Below are positions 1 to 6,775 of a stretch of 64,000 nucleotides of DNA, piece after piece. The stretch covers positions 372,001 to 436,000 of the forward strand of contig NZ_CP156674.1 in assembly GCF_039851965.1 (NCBI RefSeq), in the 5' to 3' direction. Within the stretch, counting starts at the first letter, position 1. Each line of letters starts with the position of its first letter. The stretch is from Pseudalkalibacillus hwajinpoensis (GTDB taxonomy: Bacteria > Bacillota > Bacilli > Bacillales > Guptibacillaceae). The notes below the pieces were generated by a model that was not told where the DNA came from, made no database searches, and saw only the letters and a list, made by a program, of their open reading frames with translations. A program made the position numbers and the translations under genes.

Positions 1-1265
1 AACCATAGCTCCGGTTCTTCCGAAAGTTCTTCAACCTCATCTTCCGTGAGACCGATTTGCTGCATCACCTGCTCTTTTGATAAAACCAGCTTTCGATGAA
101 GCATCTGAACTAACTGTTCAGCAGGGGTTCCCTTGCTCATCTGTTCAAACATAGCGATTGTTTCCTCGCCAAACTTGTACTGCTCACAGGATACATTTAA
201 GATGGTGCCCCCGCCAATCGTTTCAACTGGTGAAGGTCTTCTTATAATCACATGATCACCTTTTTTTGCAACCACAGGATTCTGAAGTCGAATCTGACAA
301 TAAAGAAAATCACGCTCACCCGTTTTAAGAACATTTCGGTCAAAAAAGACAATCGTACCTCTAACTTCAGCCGTACCTATATGTACTGTTACAAGCGAAC
401 GCTGCTTCAGCTCATAGTCCATCGTCAAGGCTTTAGTAAAGATGAGATCAATCGTAGATGTTACAGCATAATGGTCCGAATTGACTACTACATGGCCACG
501 CTTAACCTCTTTTCTACCCGTTCCTGCAAGATTAACAGCAACACGCTGGCCGGCATAGGCTCGCCCCACTTTTTCATTATGTGTCTGAATTTGTCTCACT
601 CTTGCATCAATACGATCAGGCAGAAGCGTCACCTGTTCGCCGTCTTTCAATTCACCATCAAATATCGTACCCCGCACAATGGTGCCATGACCCTGAAGTG
701 AAAACACTTGATCAATGGGTAATCTTAACGCACCAGCTTTGTTTCTTGAAGGAACTTCTGGCAGAAAAGAACCAATCTTCGTTTTTAGCTGTTCAATTCC
801 CCTGCCTGACTTTCCATCAACAACAAGTATGCTCGCCCCTTCAAACCCAGTCCCCTCTATGTAATCTCTAATATCTTCTTTGACAAGCTCTATCATATCA
901 GCCTCAACTAAATCCGCTTTGGTGATGACAATAATAGATCGTTTGATACCAAGAAGGGATAAAATCTCAAGGTGTTCTTTTGTTTGCGGCATCACCCCTT
1001 CATCAGCCGCCACAACCGGTATGACGAGATCAATGCCAGCAACTCCAGCAATCATCTGCCTGATAAAGCGCTCATGCCCTGGCACATCAATCATCGAAAC
1101 AACCATATCTTCTGACAAATGAAATGGTGCAAAGCCTGGTTCGATCGAAATATTTCGTTCCTTTTCTTCTTTTAATCGGTCCGTATTTACCCCTGTTAAC
1201 GCTCCCGTTAATGTCGTTTTTCCATGGTCAATATGTCCTGCTAGACCAATTGTGTAATAGTTCAT
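1..1265 (-). CDS. selB: Selenocysteine-specific elongation factor SelB (3' end outside window)
   Basis: SelB is the GTPase that delivers Sec-tRNA to UGA codons followed by a SECIS hairpin. The first 421 residues are visible; the C-terminal winged-helix part that binds SECIS lies mostly beyond the left edge. The G domain shows GHIDHGKT (residues 10-17), DVPGHE and a TKAD motif in place of NKxD, followed by EF-Tu-like beta-barrel domains (for example GHGTIVRGTIFDGELKDG). The start is the ATG at 1265, preceded by a weak GGTGATGGG Shine-Dalgarno; the protein begins MNYYTIGLAGHIDHGK, typical for SelB. The tRNA-Sec gene is divergent 0.5 kb away, which supports the call. No other sel gene is inside the window; selA or selD could lie to the left. 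Confidence 0.95.
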   Translation of the reverse strand, partial: MNYYTIGLAGHIDHGKTTLTGALTGVNTDRLKEEKERNISIEPGFAPFHLSEDMVVSMIDVPGHERFIRQMIAGVAGIDLVIPVVAADEGVMPQTKEHLEILSLLGIKRSIIVITKADLVEADMIELVKEDIRDYIEGTGFEGASILVVDGKSGRGIEQLKTKIGSFLPEVPSRNKAGALRLPIDQVFSLQGHGTIVRGTIFDGELKDGEQVTLLPDRIDARVRQIQTHNEKVGRAYAGQRVAVNLAGTGRKEVKRGHVVVNSDHYAVTSTIDLIFTKALTMDYELKQRSLVTVHIGTAEVRGTIVFFDRNVLKTGERDFLYCQIRLQNPVVAKKGDHVIIRRPSPVETIGGGTILNVSCEQYKFGEETIAMFEQMSKGTPAEQLVQMLHRKLVLSKEQVMQQIGLTEDEVEELSEEPELW

Positions 1266-1423
1266 CCCATCACCAGCCTATCGAAGTCATCATTATTTAA
1301 CAGTAATAAAAGTATGACAAGGATGCAACTTTTAGCCATTGCACATCGCAAAATAGCCAAAACTTCATTTCTTAGAACCGTATTCATCACCGTATAATTA
1401 TTCATGACTGCATGCTTTAAAAG

Positions 1424-1442
1424 TTATTCACAGCTATCCACA
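1424..1442 (+). promoter_or_regulatory. Pair of DnaA-box-like nonamers
   Basis: TTATTCACA (1424-1432) and CTATCCACA (1434-1442) lie in tandem one base apart. They differ by one base each from the DnaA box TTATCCACA. Whether DnaA binds here is inference; chance occurrence in an AT-rich spacer is possible. Confidence 0.35.
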
Positions 1443-1708
1443 ACTCAAACTGTCACACCACAAATAAAGAGCTGTATCATACACAAAACTGTACTAGTTC
1501 GTTATAGGAAACTGTTTTATTCTAACTGATGTCGAATAATGTAGGAGTGTAAAAAAGAGCGAAGCATGTCGATATAAAGAAAATATCCACCACTGATGTC
1601 ACGTTTCGACATAAACCTATTTTTATATATAAAAAAGAATTCTTCGGGTAAATATTTACTAGTAGTTTTACTAGATGTTATTTTAAAATATTTTTCCGAG
1701 CAAAAAAG

Positions 1709-1737
1709 TTGAATATTTGTTCGAATTCCGATAGTAT
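1709..1737 (+). promoter_or_regulatory. Sigma-A promoter of the tRNA-Sec gene
   Basis: A -35 box TTGAAT (1709-1714) and a -10 box TAGTAT (1732-1737) are separated by 17 bases. The predicted start, around 1744, lies about 15 bases before the tRNA 5' end. Confidence 0.6.
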
Positions 1738-1758
1738 ATGAAAAGCATAATTCAATAT

Positions 1759-1855
1759 GGGGCTGGTTGTACGTCTGGTGAGTGCCACGGTCTTCAAAAC
1801 CGCCTGGGAGGCGCGTGCCGTCTCCGGTGGGTTCGATTCCCACACAGTCCCGCCA
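1759..1855 (+). tRNA. selC: tRNA-Sec (anticodon UCA)
   Basis: The anticodon loop CTTCAAA (1792-1798) carries UCA at 1794-1796, which reads UGA. A long variable arm is formed by GAGGCG pairing with CGTCTC, the T arm has five pairs around TTCGATT (1832-1838), G1852 is the discriminator, and CCA (1853-1855) is encoded. This is the extended shape of tRNA-Sec. Two features are irregular: the eighth acceptor pair is G1766 against A1844 (a bulged G would restore U-A), and the six-pair D stem needs a bulged G1773. The anticodon stem has only four Watson-Crick pairs and then A-C. The total of 97 nt is two longer than the E. coli gene. It lies divergent to selB and has its own promoter and terminator. 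Confidence 0.92.
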
Positions 1856-1907
1856 TTTTTATACCAGTCTTCACAGGTCGATACACCTGGCTAAATATAC
1901 AATACAC

Positions 1908-1940
1908 AAAAACCAGTTCCTGATCAGGAGCTGGTTTTTT
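1908..1940 (+). terminator. Terminator of the tRNA-Sec gene
   Basis: A hairpin with arms ACCAGTTCCTGA and TCAGGAGCTGGT (one G-U pair) is followed by six T residues. It lies about 55 bases after the tRNA 3' end. Confidence 0.85.
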
Positions 1941-2076
1941 CGGATTTATAATGTTCTCCCCTCCCCTCTTCTACCAACTTAACCCACCTCACCTATTGAT
2001 TAATAAGCGCTTTCGGCGTATAATGTGACCGTATTCAAACTTAAATTATACTTTATGAAGCCAAGAGGTGATTGTG

Positions 2077-2502
2077 TTGGCAGGTTGGTTTCAATGGTTT
2101 ATTGTAGGCTGGACAGTCATATTAATTTCCCTTATAGCGATCGGCGGATTCTTTATGTTCCGGAAGTTTCTTAAGCGCCTTCCTAAAGAAGATGGCAAGT
2201 CTATACTCGACTGGCAGGAGTACTATATCGATCAAACGAAGCATATGTGGAGCTCTGATCAAAAGAAACTTTTAGATGAATTAGTGGCACCTGTACCTGA
2301 GCTATTCAGGGATATTGCAAAATATAAAATAGCTGGAACAATCGGAGAGCTTGCCTTAAGAGAAAAAGCAAAAAGCATGTCACAGGACCTTATTATTAGA
2401 GGCTATATCATCGCAACGCCTAAGCGAGATCACAAATGGCTCATCAAAAAACTTAATGAAAAGCGAATTGATATGGCACCTTACAATCATTTATTGCAAT
2501 AA
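2077..2502 (+). CDS. yneK: DUF2621 membrane protein, YneK-like
   Basis: A 141-residue protein of unknown function with one N-terminal membrane segment (about residues 6-28, WFIVGWTVILISLIAIGGFF) followed by a charged cytoplasmic domain. It matches the YneK/DUF2621 family, which in B. subtilis sits next to ccdC as it does here, but on the opposite strand in this window. The start is chosen as TTG at 2077, because the Shine-Dalgarno AGAGGTG (2064-2070) is spaced six bases from it; an in-frame GTG that forms part of that Shine-Dalgarno is unlikely to initiate. The gene converges on ccdC and they share a terminator. Its role in cytochrome c maturation is only suggested by position. Confidence 0.8.
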   Translation: MAGWFQWFIVGWTVILISLIAIGGFFMFRKFLKRLPKEDGKSILDWQEYYIDQTKHMWSSDQKKLLDELVAPVPELFRDIAKYKIAGTIGELALREKAKSMSQDLIIRGYIIATPKRDHKWLIKKLNEKRIDMAPYNHLLQ

Positions 2503-2538
2503 AAAACTCGTTTAGCTTATAAGCTAAACGAGTTTTTT
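2503..2538. terminator. Bidirectional terminator between yneK and ccdC
   Basis: A long perfect palindrome, AACTCGTTTAGCTT and its complement, has an A-tract on the left and a T-tract on the right, so it can terminate both convergent genes. Its right end overlaps the ccdC stop codon. Confidence 0.85.
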
Positions 2539-3025
2539 ATAATAAAGTTTGATGCAGCGTACTGCTATGACCTCGGCTTCTTTCTGTTTTTCGAAACTGA
2601 TAATACATCGCTATTCTCCATGGAACGATCATCCCAAATGCCAGCACAAAGAATAACGAGCTCGTTTGAAGAACAGGAATCGATTGTCCGAGTAGCATTT
2701 TAAGAATAATTCGAAATAAAAGCAAGCCGATCAATATGAAAGCGAATGCTTTTGATCGTGTTAAGTAAATCTGATCATTTTTGATTTCAAATTTTGATGT
2801 TCTTATTAATAGCAAAGAAAATGCAGCCCCAACTGACAGCGCTTCAATTGCTTCATACCATGGGACCCTGGCGTCTGGAAGCACGAACATAAAAAAACCA
2901 GTAGCCATAAAAAAAGGAGGCAATATTATTTTCTTTATCGTTGCAGGTTTTTTTGAAGCTTTTAACCTGATAACCACCATCCCAAGGGCCATCATCGCCC
3001 CAACAATCGTACTAAAAACAAGCAT
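2537..3025 (-). CDS. ccdC: CcdC-like membrane protein (cytochrome c biogenesis locus)
   Basis: A 162-residue polytopic membrane protein of the CcdC/YneJ family, with about four hydrophobic segments and the family-typical stretch KPATIKKIILPPFFMATG near residues 28-45. In B. subtilis the gene belongs to the ccdA locus, but its exact role in cytochrome c maturation is unknown. The start is the ATG at 3025, giving MLVFSTIVGAMMALG as in relatives; an earlier in-frame GTG has no better Shine-Dalgarno. A terminator and a good promoter precede it, so it seems to be transcribed separately from mrpB and ccdA. Confidence 0.85.
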   Translation of the reverse strand: MLVFSTIVGAMMALGMVVIRLKASKKPATIKKIILPPFFMATGFFMFVLPDARVPWYEAIEALSVGAAFSLLLIRTSKFEIKNDQIYLTRSKAFAFILIGLLLFRIILKMLLGQSIPVLQTSSLFFVLAFGMIVPWRIAMYYQFRKTERSRGHSSTLHQTLL

Positions 3026-3066
3026 AACCTCATCCCTCACCTATACCTTTACTCCGTATCATTTCC

Positions 3067-3095
3067 ATTGTATGTGGAAGAGACAAAAAATACAA
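3067..3095 (-). promoter_or_regulatory. Sigma-A promoter of ccdC
   Basis: On the minus strand TTGTAT (3095-3090) and TACAAT (3072-3067) are separated by 17 bases, about 40 bases before the ccdC start and just after the mrpB terminator. Confidence 0.6.
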
Positions 3096-3101
3096 GCTCA
3101 C

Positions 3102-3131
3102 AAAAAAGAACAGGGTCATGACCCCGTTCTT
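3102..3131 (-). terminator. Terminator after mrpB
   Basis: On the minus strand AAGAACGGGGTCATGACCCT and the rest of its complementary arm form a hairpin followed by TTTTTTG. It separates mrpB from ccdC. Confidence 0.8.
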
Positions 3132-3134
3132 AAA

Positions 3135-3590
3135 TCAACCATTCTGTTTTGAAAGCGCTTCTTCACCTTCATCCTCTGCAATGCTTAAAATAATGGTCAT
3201 CGTTACACCAACTACAGTGAAATAAACACCAAGATCAAACAACATAGCCGTTGCAAGATGAGAATACCCAAGTATTGGAAGCTCAAAATAAGCATCTGTC
3301 TGGCTTAGAAAAGGCTGCCCGAATAAAAATGAGCCTGCTCCAGTAAGTACAGCAATCAACAACCCTATTGGGATAAAGTTTTTGTAATCAATACGGATAA
3401 CCTTATTCATCGTTTTAAACCCGTACGAAATATAAAGGAGAACTAAAGCTCCCGACGTCATAAGTCCCCCAATGAATCCGCCACCCGGTGCGTTATGCCC
3501 CGCAAAAAATAAGTATATTGAAAAACCTAGAATAATAAAGACGATGATCGTCGTCGTCGTTTTAAGTATGAGATCATTTGTTCCTTTCAC
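3135..3590 (-). CDS. Orphan MrpB/MnhB-type Na+/H+ antiporter subunit B
   Basis: A 151-residue membrane protein with four predicted membrane segments and the MrpB signature FAGHNAPGGGFIGGL in the first third. MrpB is normally one of six or seven subunits of the Mrp cation/proton antiporter, encoded in an mrpABCDEFG operon. Here no other Mrp subunit lies nearby. The start is set at GTG 3590, which follows the Shine-Dalgarno AAAGGGTGGAG by a normal distance; a longer frame starting at 3629 would overlap the end of ccdA. The gene lies 19 bases after ccdA, so the two are probably co-transcribed. It occupies the position of the response-regulator gene ccdB in B. subtilis. It might be a stand-alone MrpB paralogue; function unknown. 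Confidence 0.85.
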   Translation of the reverse strand: MKGTNDLILKTTTTIIVFIILGFSIYLFFAGHNAPGGGFIGGLMTSGALVLLYISYGFKTMNKVIRIDYKNFIPIGLLIAVLTGAGSFLFGQPFLSQTDAYFELPILGYSHLATAMLFDLGVYFTVVGVTMTIILSIAEDEGEEALSKQNG

Positions 3591-3609
3591 TCTACTCCAC
3601 CCTTTCGTG

Positions 3610-4320
3610 CTAAAATCCCTGGAAACCATTAAAGAGGTTATTCACAAGGAACGATGTAAACATTGTCATAAAATTAAAGTAAAGCAAAACACCCATCACA
3701 ATCATTAAATACCCACCAGCGTTCATGATCAATCGACTATTTTTCTTAATCCACTGCATTCGACCTATGAAAAAAGAAAGAATGAAAAACGGAACCGAAA
3801 AGCCGAGTGTATAAGCGACCATATACAACAAACCCGCACCTGGATTTGATACACCGAGCGCAATGACTGCAGCTAAGATTGGTCCTGTACACGGTGTCCA
3901 GCCTGCCGCAAACCCCATACCGATCAGCACTGAACCAATAAATCCGGACGGACGATTTCGAATCGTTAACCTGCGATCTTTCATTAGAAATGTCGGTTTC
4001 CAGAACCCGACGACAATAAGTCCGAACACAACGATCAGAATTGCACCCACTTGACGAAGCAGCTCTTTATACTGGATAAATAAATTCCCAATTAAAGAGG
4101 TCGACATCCCGAGCACGAGGAAAATGATCGAAAATCCTACTAAAAAAAAGATGGTATGCATGATCGCTCGTCGCTGCATCATGCCTTTATCTTCTATTAG
4201 ATCATCAACTGAAACGCCAGTGATGTAAGATATGAATGCTGGATATAGCGGCAGCACACACGGTGAAACAAACGATAGAAAACCGGCACCAAACGCTAAT
4301 AACAAGTTCAAGTCTGCCAT
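3610..4320 (-). CDS. ccdA: Cytochrome c biogenesis protein CcdA
   Basis: CcdA passes reducing power across the membrane from thioredoxin to thiol-disulfide proteins that keep apocytochrome c reduced and, in spore-formers, serve the developing spore. The 236-residue protein has six hydrophobic segments, with one conserved cysteine in SPCVLP (Cys21) and the other in GWTPCTGP (Cys144); these are the redox pair of the family. ATG 4320 has a GGGAG Shine-Dalgarno seven bases away. It heads a short operon with the orphan mrpB, and the VanY-like lipoprotein gene lies 106 bases upstream. Confidence 0.95.
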   Translation of the reverse strand: MADLNLLLAFGAGFLSFVSPCVLPLYPAFISYITGVSVDDLIEDKGMMQRRAIMHTIFFLVGFSIIFLVLGMSTSLIGNLFIQYKELLRQVGAILIVVFGLIVVGFWKPTFLMKDRRLTIRNRPSGFIGSVLIGMGFAAGWTPCTGPILAAVIALGVSNPGAGLLYMVAYTLGFSVPFFILSFFIGRMQWIKKNSRLIMNAGGYLMIVMGVLLYFNFMTMFTSFLVNNLFNGFQGF

Positions 4321-4426
4321 TGAATTACTCCCTGTCTAATGCACATTCCCATTATAGCATGCGCATGTGGTAACCATTCCAATCTCAATTGTAAACGATT
4401 TATCCCCTACAAACTATGAACATTCG

Positions 4427-5329
4427 TTAACGATTTCCAGCCTCGAAAAATTCTTCTAGCGTTATTCCAGCTTCGTGTATTGCTTTCCCTGCGTCCCTTC
4501 CAACATATCGCACATGCCATGGTTCATACTGATATCCTGTGATGTCTTCCTTTCCTTTTAAGTAACGGACAACAAATCCGTATTTATACGCATTTTCAGC
4601 AACCCACTGACCTTCAGGCGTACTTCCAAATTCCTCTGTAAGCGCACTTCCAATTGAAGGAGTGCTAATATCCATTGTCAATCCTGTCTGGTGCTCACTT
4701 TGACCAGCCTGGGCACTTACCTGATTCGCTTTTTCTTTCCCATAGCGGTCTGCGTTATAAGCGAAAATCGTTTCCTGACGATCATAAGAGCGATAACCTG
4801 AAACAGCTTTCAATTCATAGCCCGCTTCTTTCGCACCAGCAAACATTTTTTCAAGAGCTGTCGCTGCTTCCTGCACCATCAACCTCTTCGGATCCCCTTC
4901 AGGAGCATAAAAAGCTACATCAGGCTCAACCAAATTATCCGGCACAAAGTCAGAAGGCAGATTCCTCTCTTTATTCGCCACTACAAAGATGCTATCTGGA
5001 TTTGTTACAGTAAGTTCCCCTTCGGTTTCAGTAACGGTCTCAGTCATAGTTGGGTATGCAGATTCCTCTTTTGGCTCATCTTTATTGGCGTCCTTTTTTT
5101 CCTGATCATCCTCTGAAGATTTGTTTTGCTCTTCATTTTGATTTGAGTTTTGATCTGAATTTTCATTTGCGCCTGCGCCGTTACCTTCAGCGCCATTCAC
5201 ATCCCCATTTGCCTGCTCCTGATTCTGGCTATTTTCAGCGGTGTCAGTTGAACTTCCTTCATTCGATTGACACCCTGCGAGCAACGCAAATGAAAGCCCA
5301 GTCGCAAAAACTAGATTTCTCATTGTCAT
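4427..5329 (-). CDS. VanY/YodJ-type D-alanyl-D-alanine carboxypeptidase lipoprotein
   Basis: A predicted lipoprotein that trims the terminal D-alanine of peptidoglycan stem peptides outside the cell. Residues 1-20 form a signal ending in the lipobox LLAGC (Cys20). Residues about 21-95 are a low-complexity linker rich in Asn, Gln, Glu and Asp. The rest is an M15B peptidase domain: SGYRSYDRQ, the zinc motif SEHQTGLTMDIS (S-x-H-x6-D) and EPWHVRYVG. All expected metal ligands are present. Length is 300 residues. ATG 5329 follows AGGAAG by seven bases. Its neighbours are yneF (upstream) and ccdA (downstream); a terminator lies between yneF and this gene. Confidence 0.88.
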   Translation of the reverse strand: MTMRNLVFATGLSFALLAGCQSNEGSSTDTAENSQNQEQANGDVNGAEGNGAGANENSDQNSNQNEEQNKSSEDDQEKKDANKDEPKEESAYPTMTETVTETEGELTVTNPDSIFVVANKERNLPSDFVPDNLVEPDVAFYAPEGDPKRLMVQEAATALEKMFAGAKEAGYELKAVSGYRSYDRQETIFAYNADRYGKEKANQVSAQAGQSEHQTGLTMDISTPSIGSALTEEFGSTPEGQWVAENAYKYGFVVRYLKGKEDITGYQYEPWHVRYVGRDAGKAIHEAGITLEEFFEAGNR

Positions 5330-5412
5330 TTGAACACTTCCTGATTGTTTATTATAGTCTAATCTATCATACCATCTGAAGGTTTAGACCCGTCAACCAA
5401 AATCACTCCATA

Positions 5413-5440
5413 CAAAAAGCACTCTGCAACCAGAGTGCCC
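5413..5440 (-). terminator. Terminator of yneF
   Basis: On the minus strand GCACTCTG, a four-base loop and CAGAGTGC are followed by TTTTTG, six bases after the yneF stop. Confidence 0.85.
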
Positions 5441-5445
5441 GTACG

Positions 5446-5673
5446 CTATTTATCGGTATTATTCATTTGACTATTCATAGCCTTCATCATCTGATTGATC
5501 TTCTTCTGAGAAGGTTTCTGCCCCATCTGCATCATCATAACGCGCAGCATGTTTTCATTAATAGGGGGATTCTTCTTTAAATAGTCCATCATATATTTGC
5601 GGGCAATAAAAAAGCCAAGTGCTACTCCAGCAATTAACGCTAGAACGCCCACAAGCGTGTACATCCACCACAT
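5446..5673 (-). CDS. yneF: UPF0154 membrane protein YneF
   Basis: A 75-residue protein with a single N-terminal membrane segment (about residues 4-24) followed by KKNPPINENMLRVMMMQMGQ and a Met/Gln-rich amphipathic tail, which is the UPF0154/YneF pattern. The molecular function is unknown. It sits between sirA and ccdA as in B. subtilis, except that a VanY-like gene intervenes here. The start ATG is preceded by AGGAGGAAAT. Confidence 0.9.
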   Translation of the reverse strand: MWWMYTLVGVLALIAGVALGFFIARKYMMDYLKKNPPINENMLRVMMMQMGQKPSQKKINQMMKAMNSQMNNTDK

Positions 5674-5765
5674 TCTAGATTTCCTCCTTATTCTTTCTCT
5701 TCCATTAGTGTACTACAACCCGTAATGATTATACAATAACGTCTACTAAAATAGTAGGTGTTTGT

Positions 5766-6209
5766 TCAAACTAGTTTGCGTTGTTTAATCGGATTGAGCC
5801 AGCCGTATTGGCCAGATTGGAAGTCAATCGCAAAGAATGAAGGAGTTAGCTTTCTGAGAACCTCAAAGAAAACAGTCTCCGCTTCTTGTGATCCAACGGA
5901 ATATAAATTGGCTTTATCCTGTCTTACAAATAAGGAGGCATCACTTTTAGACTGCTTAATTGAAAGGCGGTGACCATTATTTTTAAATTCATACGTACGA
6001 AAAGCACCAATTTCATTTACAACGTGCCGATTAAGTTCTTCATCTTTAATACGCTCAGTAATGAAAGAAATTTGTTTATCTAATAATCCTTTTTCTTCAT
6101 TTAATAGCGCATTCTTTCTTTCAGAAAACAATTGATAAAGAAGTAGTTCTTTACCAGCATATTGCATAGCGATATCAGGTTTGATGATATACATTTCATA
6201 GTGTCTCAT
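5766..6209 (-). CDS. sirA: Sporulation inhibitor of replication SirA
   Basis: SirA binds domain I of DnaA and blocks new rounds of replication once sporulation has begun. The 147-residue product shares the family landmarks: an N-terminal RHYEMYIIKP, a central SQEAETVFFEVLRKLTPSFF and a C-terminal AIDFQSGQYGWLNPIKQRK. ATG 6209 follows GGGGGGAAG. In B. subtilis the gene is induced by phosphorylated Spo0A; a Spo0A-box match lies about 100 bases upstream here. It precedes yneF with a 92-base gap. Confidence 0.9.
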   Translation of the reverse strand: MRHYEMYIIKPDIAMQYAGKELLLYQLFSERKNALLNEEKGLLDKQISFITERIKDEELNRHVVNEIGAFRTYEFKNNGHRLSIKQSKSDASLFVRQDKANLYSVGSQEAETVFFEVLRKLTPSFFAIDFQSGQYGWLNPIKQRKLV

Positions 6210-6247
6210 ACACTTCCCCCCGTCAGGCGATGGCTAGTATGAAAAAT

Positions 6248-6313
6248 AGTATACACGAACACCGGTAAAATCATTGTCTATACATGCAGCATCATCCCAC
6301 TAGTTTTGTCGAA
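6248..6313 (-). promoter_or_regulatory. Putative Spo0A-controlled promoter of sirA
   Basis: On the minus strand a -10 box TATACT (6253-6248) lies 40 bases before sirA. A perfect Spo0A box, TGTCGAA on the plus strand (6307-6313), lies about 60 bases further upstream, and a poorer match ATAGACA lies near the -35 position with the wide spacing seen in Spo0A-activated promoters. Spo0A control is known for B. subtilis sirA; here it is inferred. Confidence 0.4.
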
Positions 6314-6317
6314 TGAA

Positions 6318-6361
6318 AAAAAGGCCTGTACTATAACATATTTGTTATAGTACAGGCCTTA
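6318..6361. terminator. Terminator after the HesB-like gene
   Basis: A perfect hairpin with arms AAGGCCTGTACTATAACA and its complement around a short loop. On the minus strand it is followed by a T-tract, so it ends the HesB-like transcript eight bases after the stop codon. Confidence 0.8.
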
Positions 6362-6368
6362 TATAATA

Positions 6369-6653
6369 TTATGCCATGCTTGGAAGGTCGCAAAGCACCC
6401 CGCCACAGCTCTCATCATAGTCTAATTTCATACGATCTACGAACCATTGATCATCAGGGCGAACAAAGTATGTTACGCCTCCAACTTCCTGCTTATAATC
6501 ATCATATGAAGGCCGGTCTGACATGACTCCAAGCGAAAATCCGCCGCTATCTCCACTTCCTGCATATCGAACAAATAATCTCAAGCAATCACCATTTCGT
6601 AACTCCATCTCGTTTCTGTAAAACTCTGCAGCTGAATCAGTTACAACAAACAT
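6369..6653 (-). CDS. HesB/YadR-like small protein (YneR-type)
   Basis: A 94-residue protein of the HesB-like fold related to A-type iron-sulfur carriers, closest in pattern to B. subtilis YneR. Visible landmarks are LRLFVRYAGSGDSGGFSLGV and the C-terminal DYDESCGGVLCDLP. The three cysteines of true IscA/SufA proteins (C...CGC) are not in the usual arrangement, so an iron-sulfur carrier role is uncertain. Some HesB-like proteins of other bacteria are selenoproteins; this one uses ordinary cysteine codons and has no in-frame UGA. It appears monocistronic, with its own terminator and an upstream palindrome. Confidence 0.75.
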   Translation of the reverse strand: MFVVTDSAAEFYRNEMELRNGDCLRLFVRYAGSGDSGGFSLGVMSDRPSYDDYKQEVGGVTYFVRPDDQWFVDRMKLDYDESCGGVLCDLPSMA

Positions 6654-6691
6654 CCTATCCGCCCTTTCCGTTTTTTATATTAGTATGTCTT

Positions 6692-6709
6692 GTTATAGTA
6701 CAGTATAAC
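6692..6709. promoter_or_regulatory. Operator-like palindrome upstream of the HesB-like gene
   Basis: GTTATAGTACAGTATAAC is an inverted repeat that also contains a TATACT -10-like box on the minus strand. It lies 39 bases before the gene start. The 14-base string TTGTTATAGTACAG (6690-6703) recurs at 6342-6355 in the terminator on the other side of the gene. Confidence 0.35.
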
Positions 6710-6735
6710 GAATATTTTAAAAATTGCAACCATAA

Positions 6736-6774
6736 AAATAGCCTAATTTTGCAATTCGCAAAATTAGGCTATTT
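6736..6774 (-). terminator. Terminator of ynzC
   Basis: A perfect stem of AAATAGCCTAATTTTGC and its complement around a five-base loop, followed by a T-tract on the minus strand; it ends two bases before the ynzC stop codon. Confidence 0.85.
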
Positions 6775-6775
6775 A

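Larger units (their letters stand above)
1266..1758. other. AT-rich selB-selC intergenic region
   Basis: About 490 bases without a convincing gene. It separates the divergent selB and tRNA-Sec genes and therefore should carry both promoters. I can see a good promoter for the tRNA near its right end and two DnaA-box-like nonamers near its middle; both are listed separately. An open frame on the minus strand across 1517-1843 runs through the tRNA gene and is not a real gene. Confidence 0.6.

Noticed and set aside
1517..1843. Open frame on the minus strand through the tRNA-Sec gene
   Set aside because: It reads the complement of the tRNA (GIEPTGDGTRLPGG) and the AT-rich spacer; this is a known artefact of tRNA genes, with no Shine-Dalgarno.
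6369..6653. HesB-like gene as a selenoprotein
   Set aside because: The cysteine positions use ordinary Cys codons and there is no in-frame UGA; the match to selenoprotein relatives is only by family.
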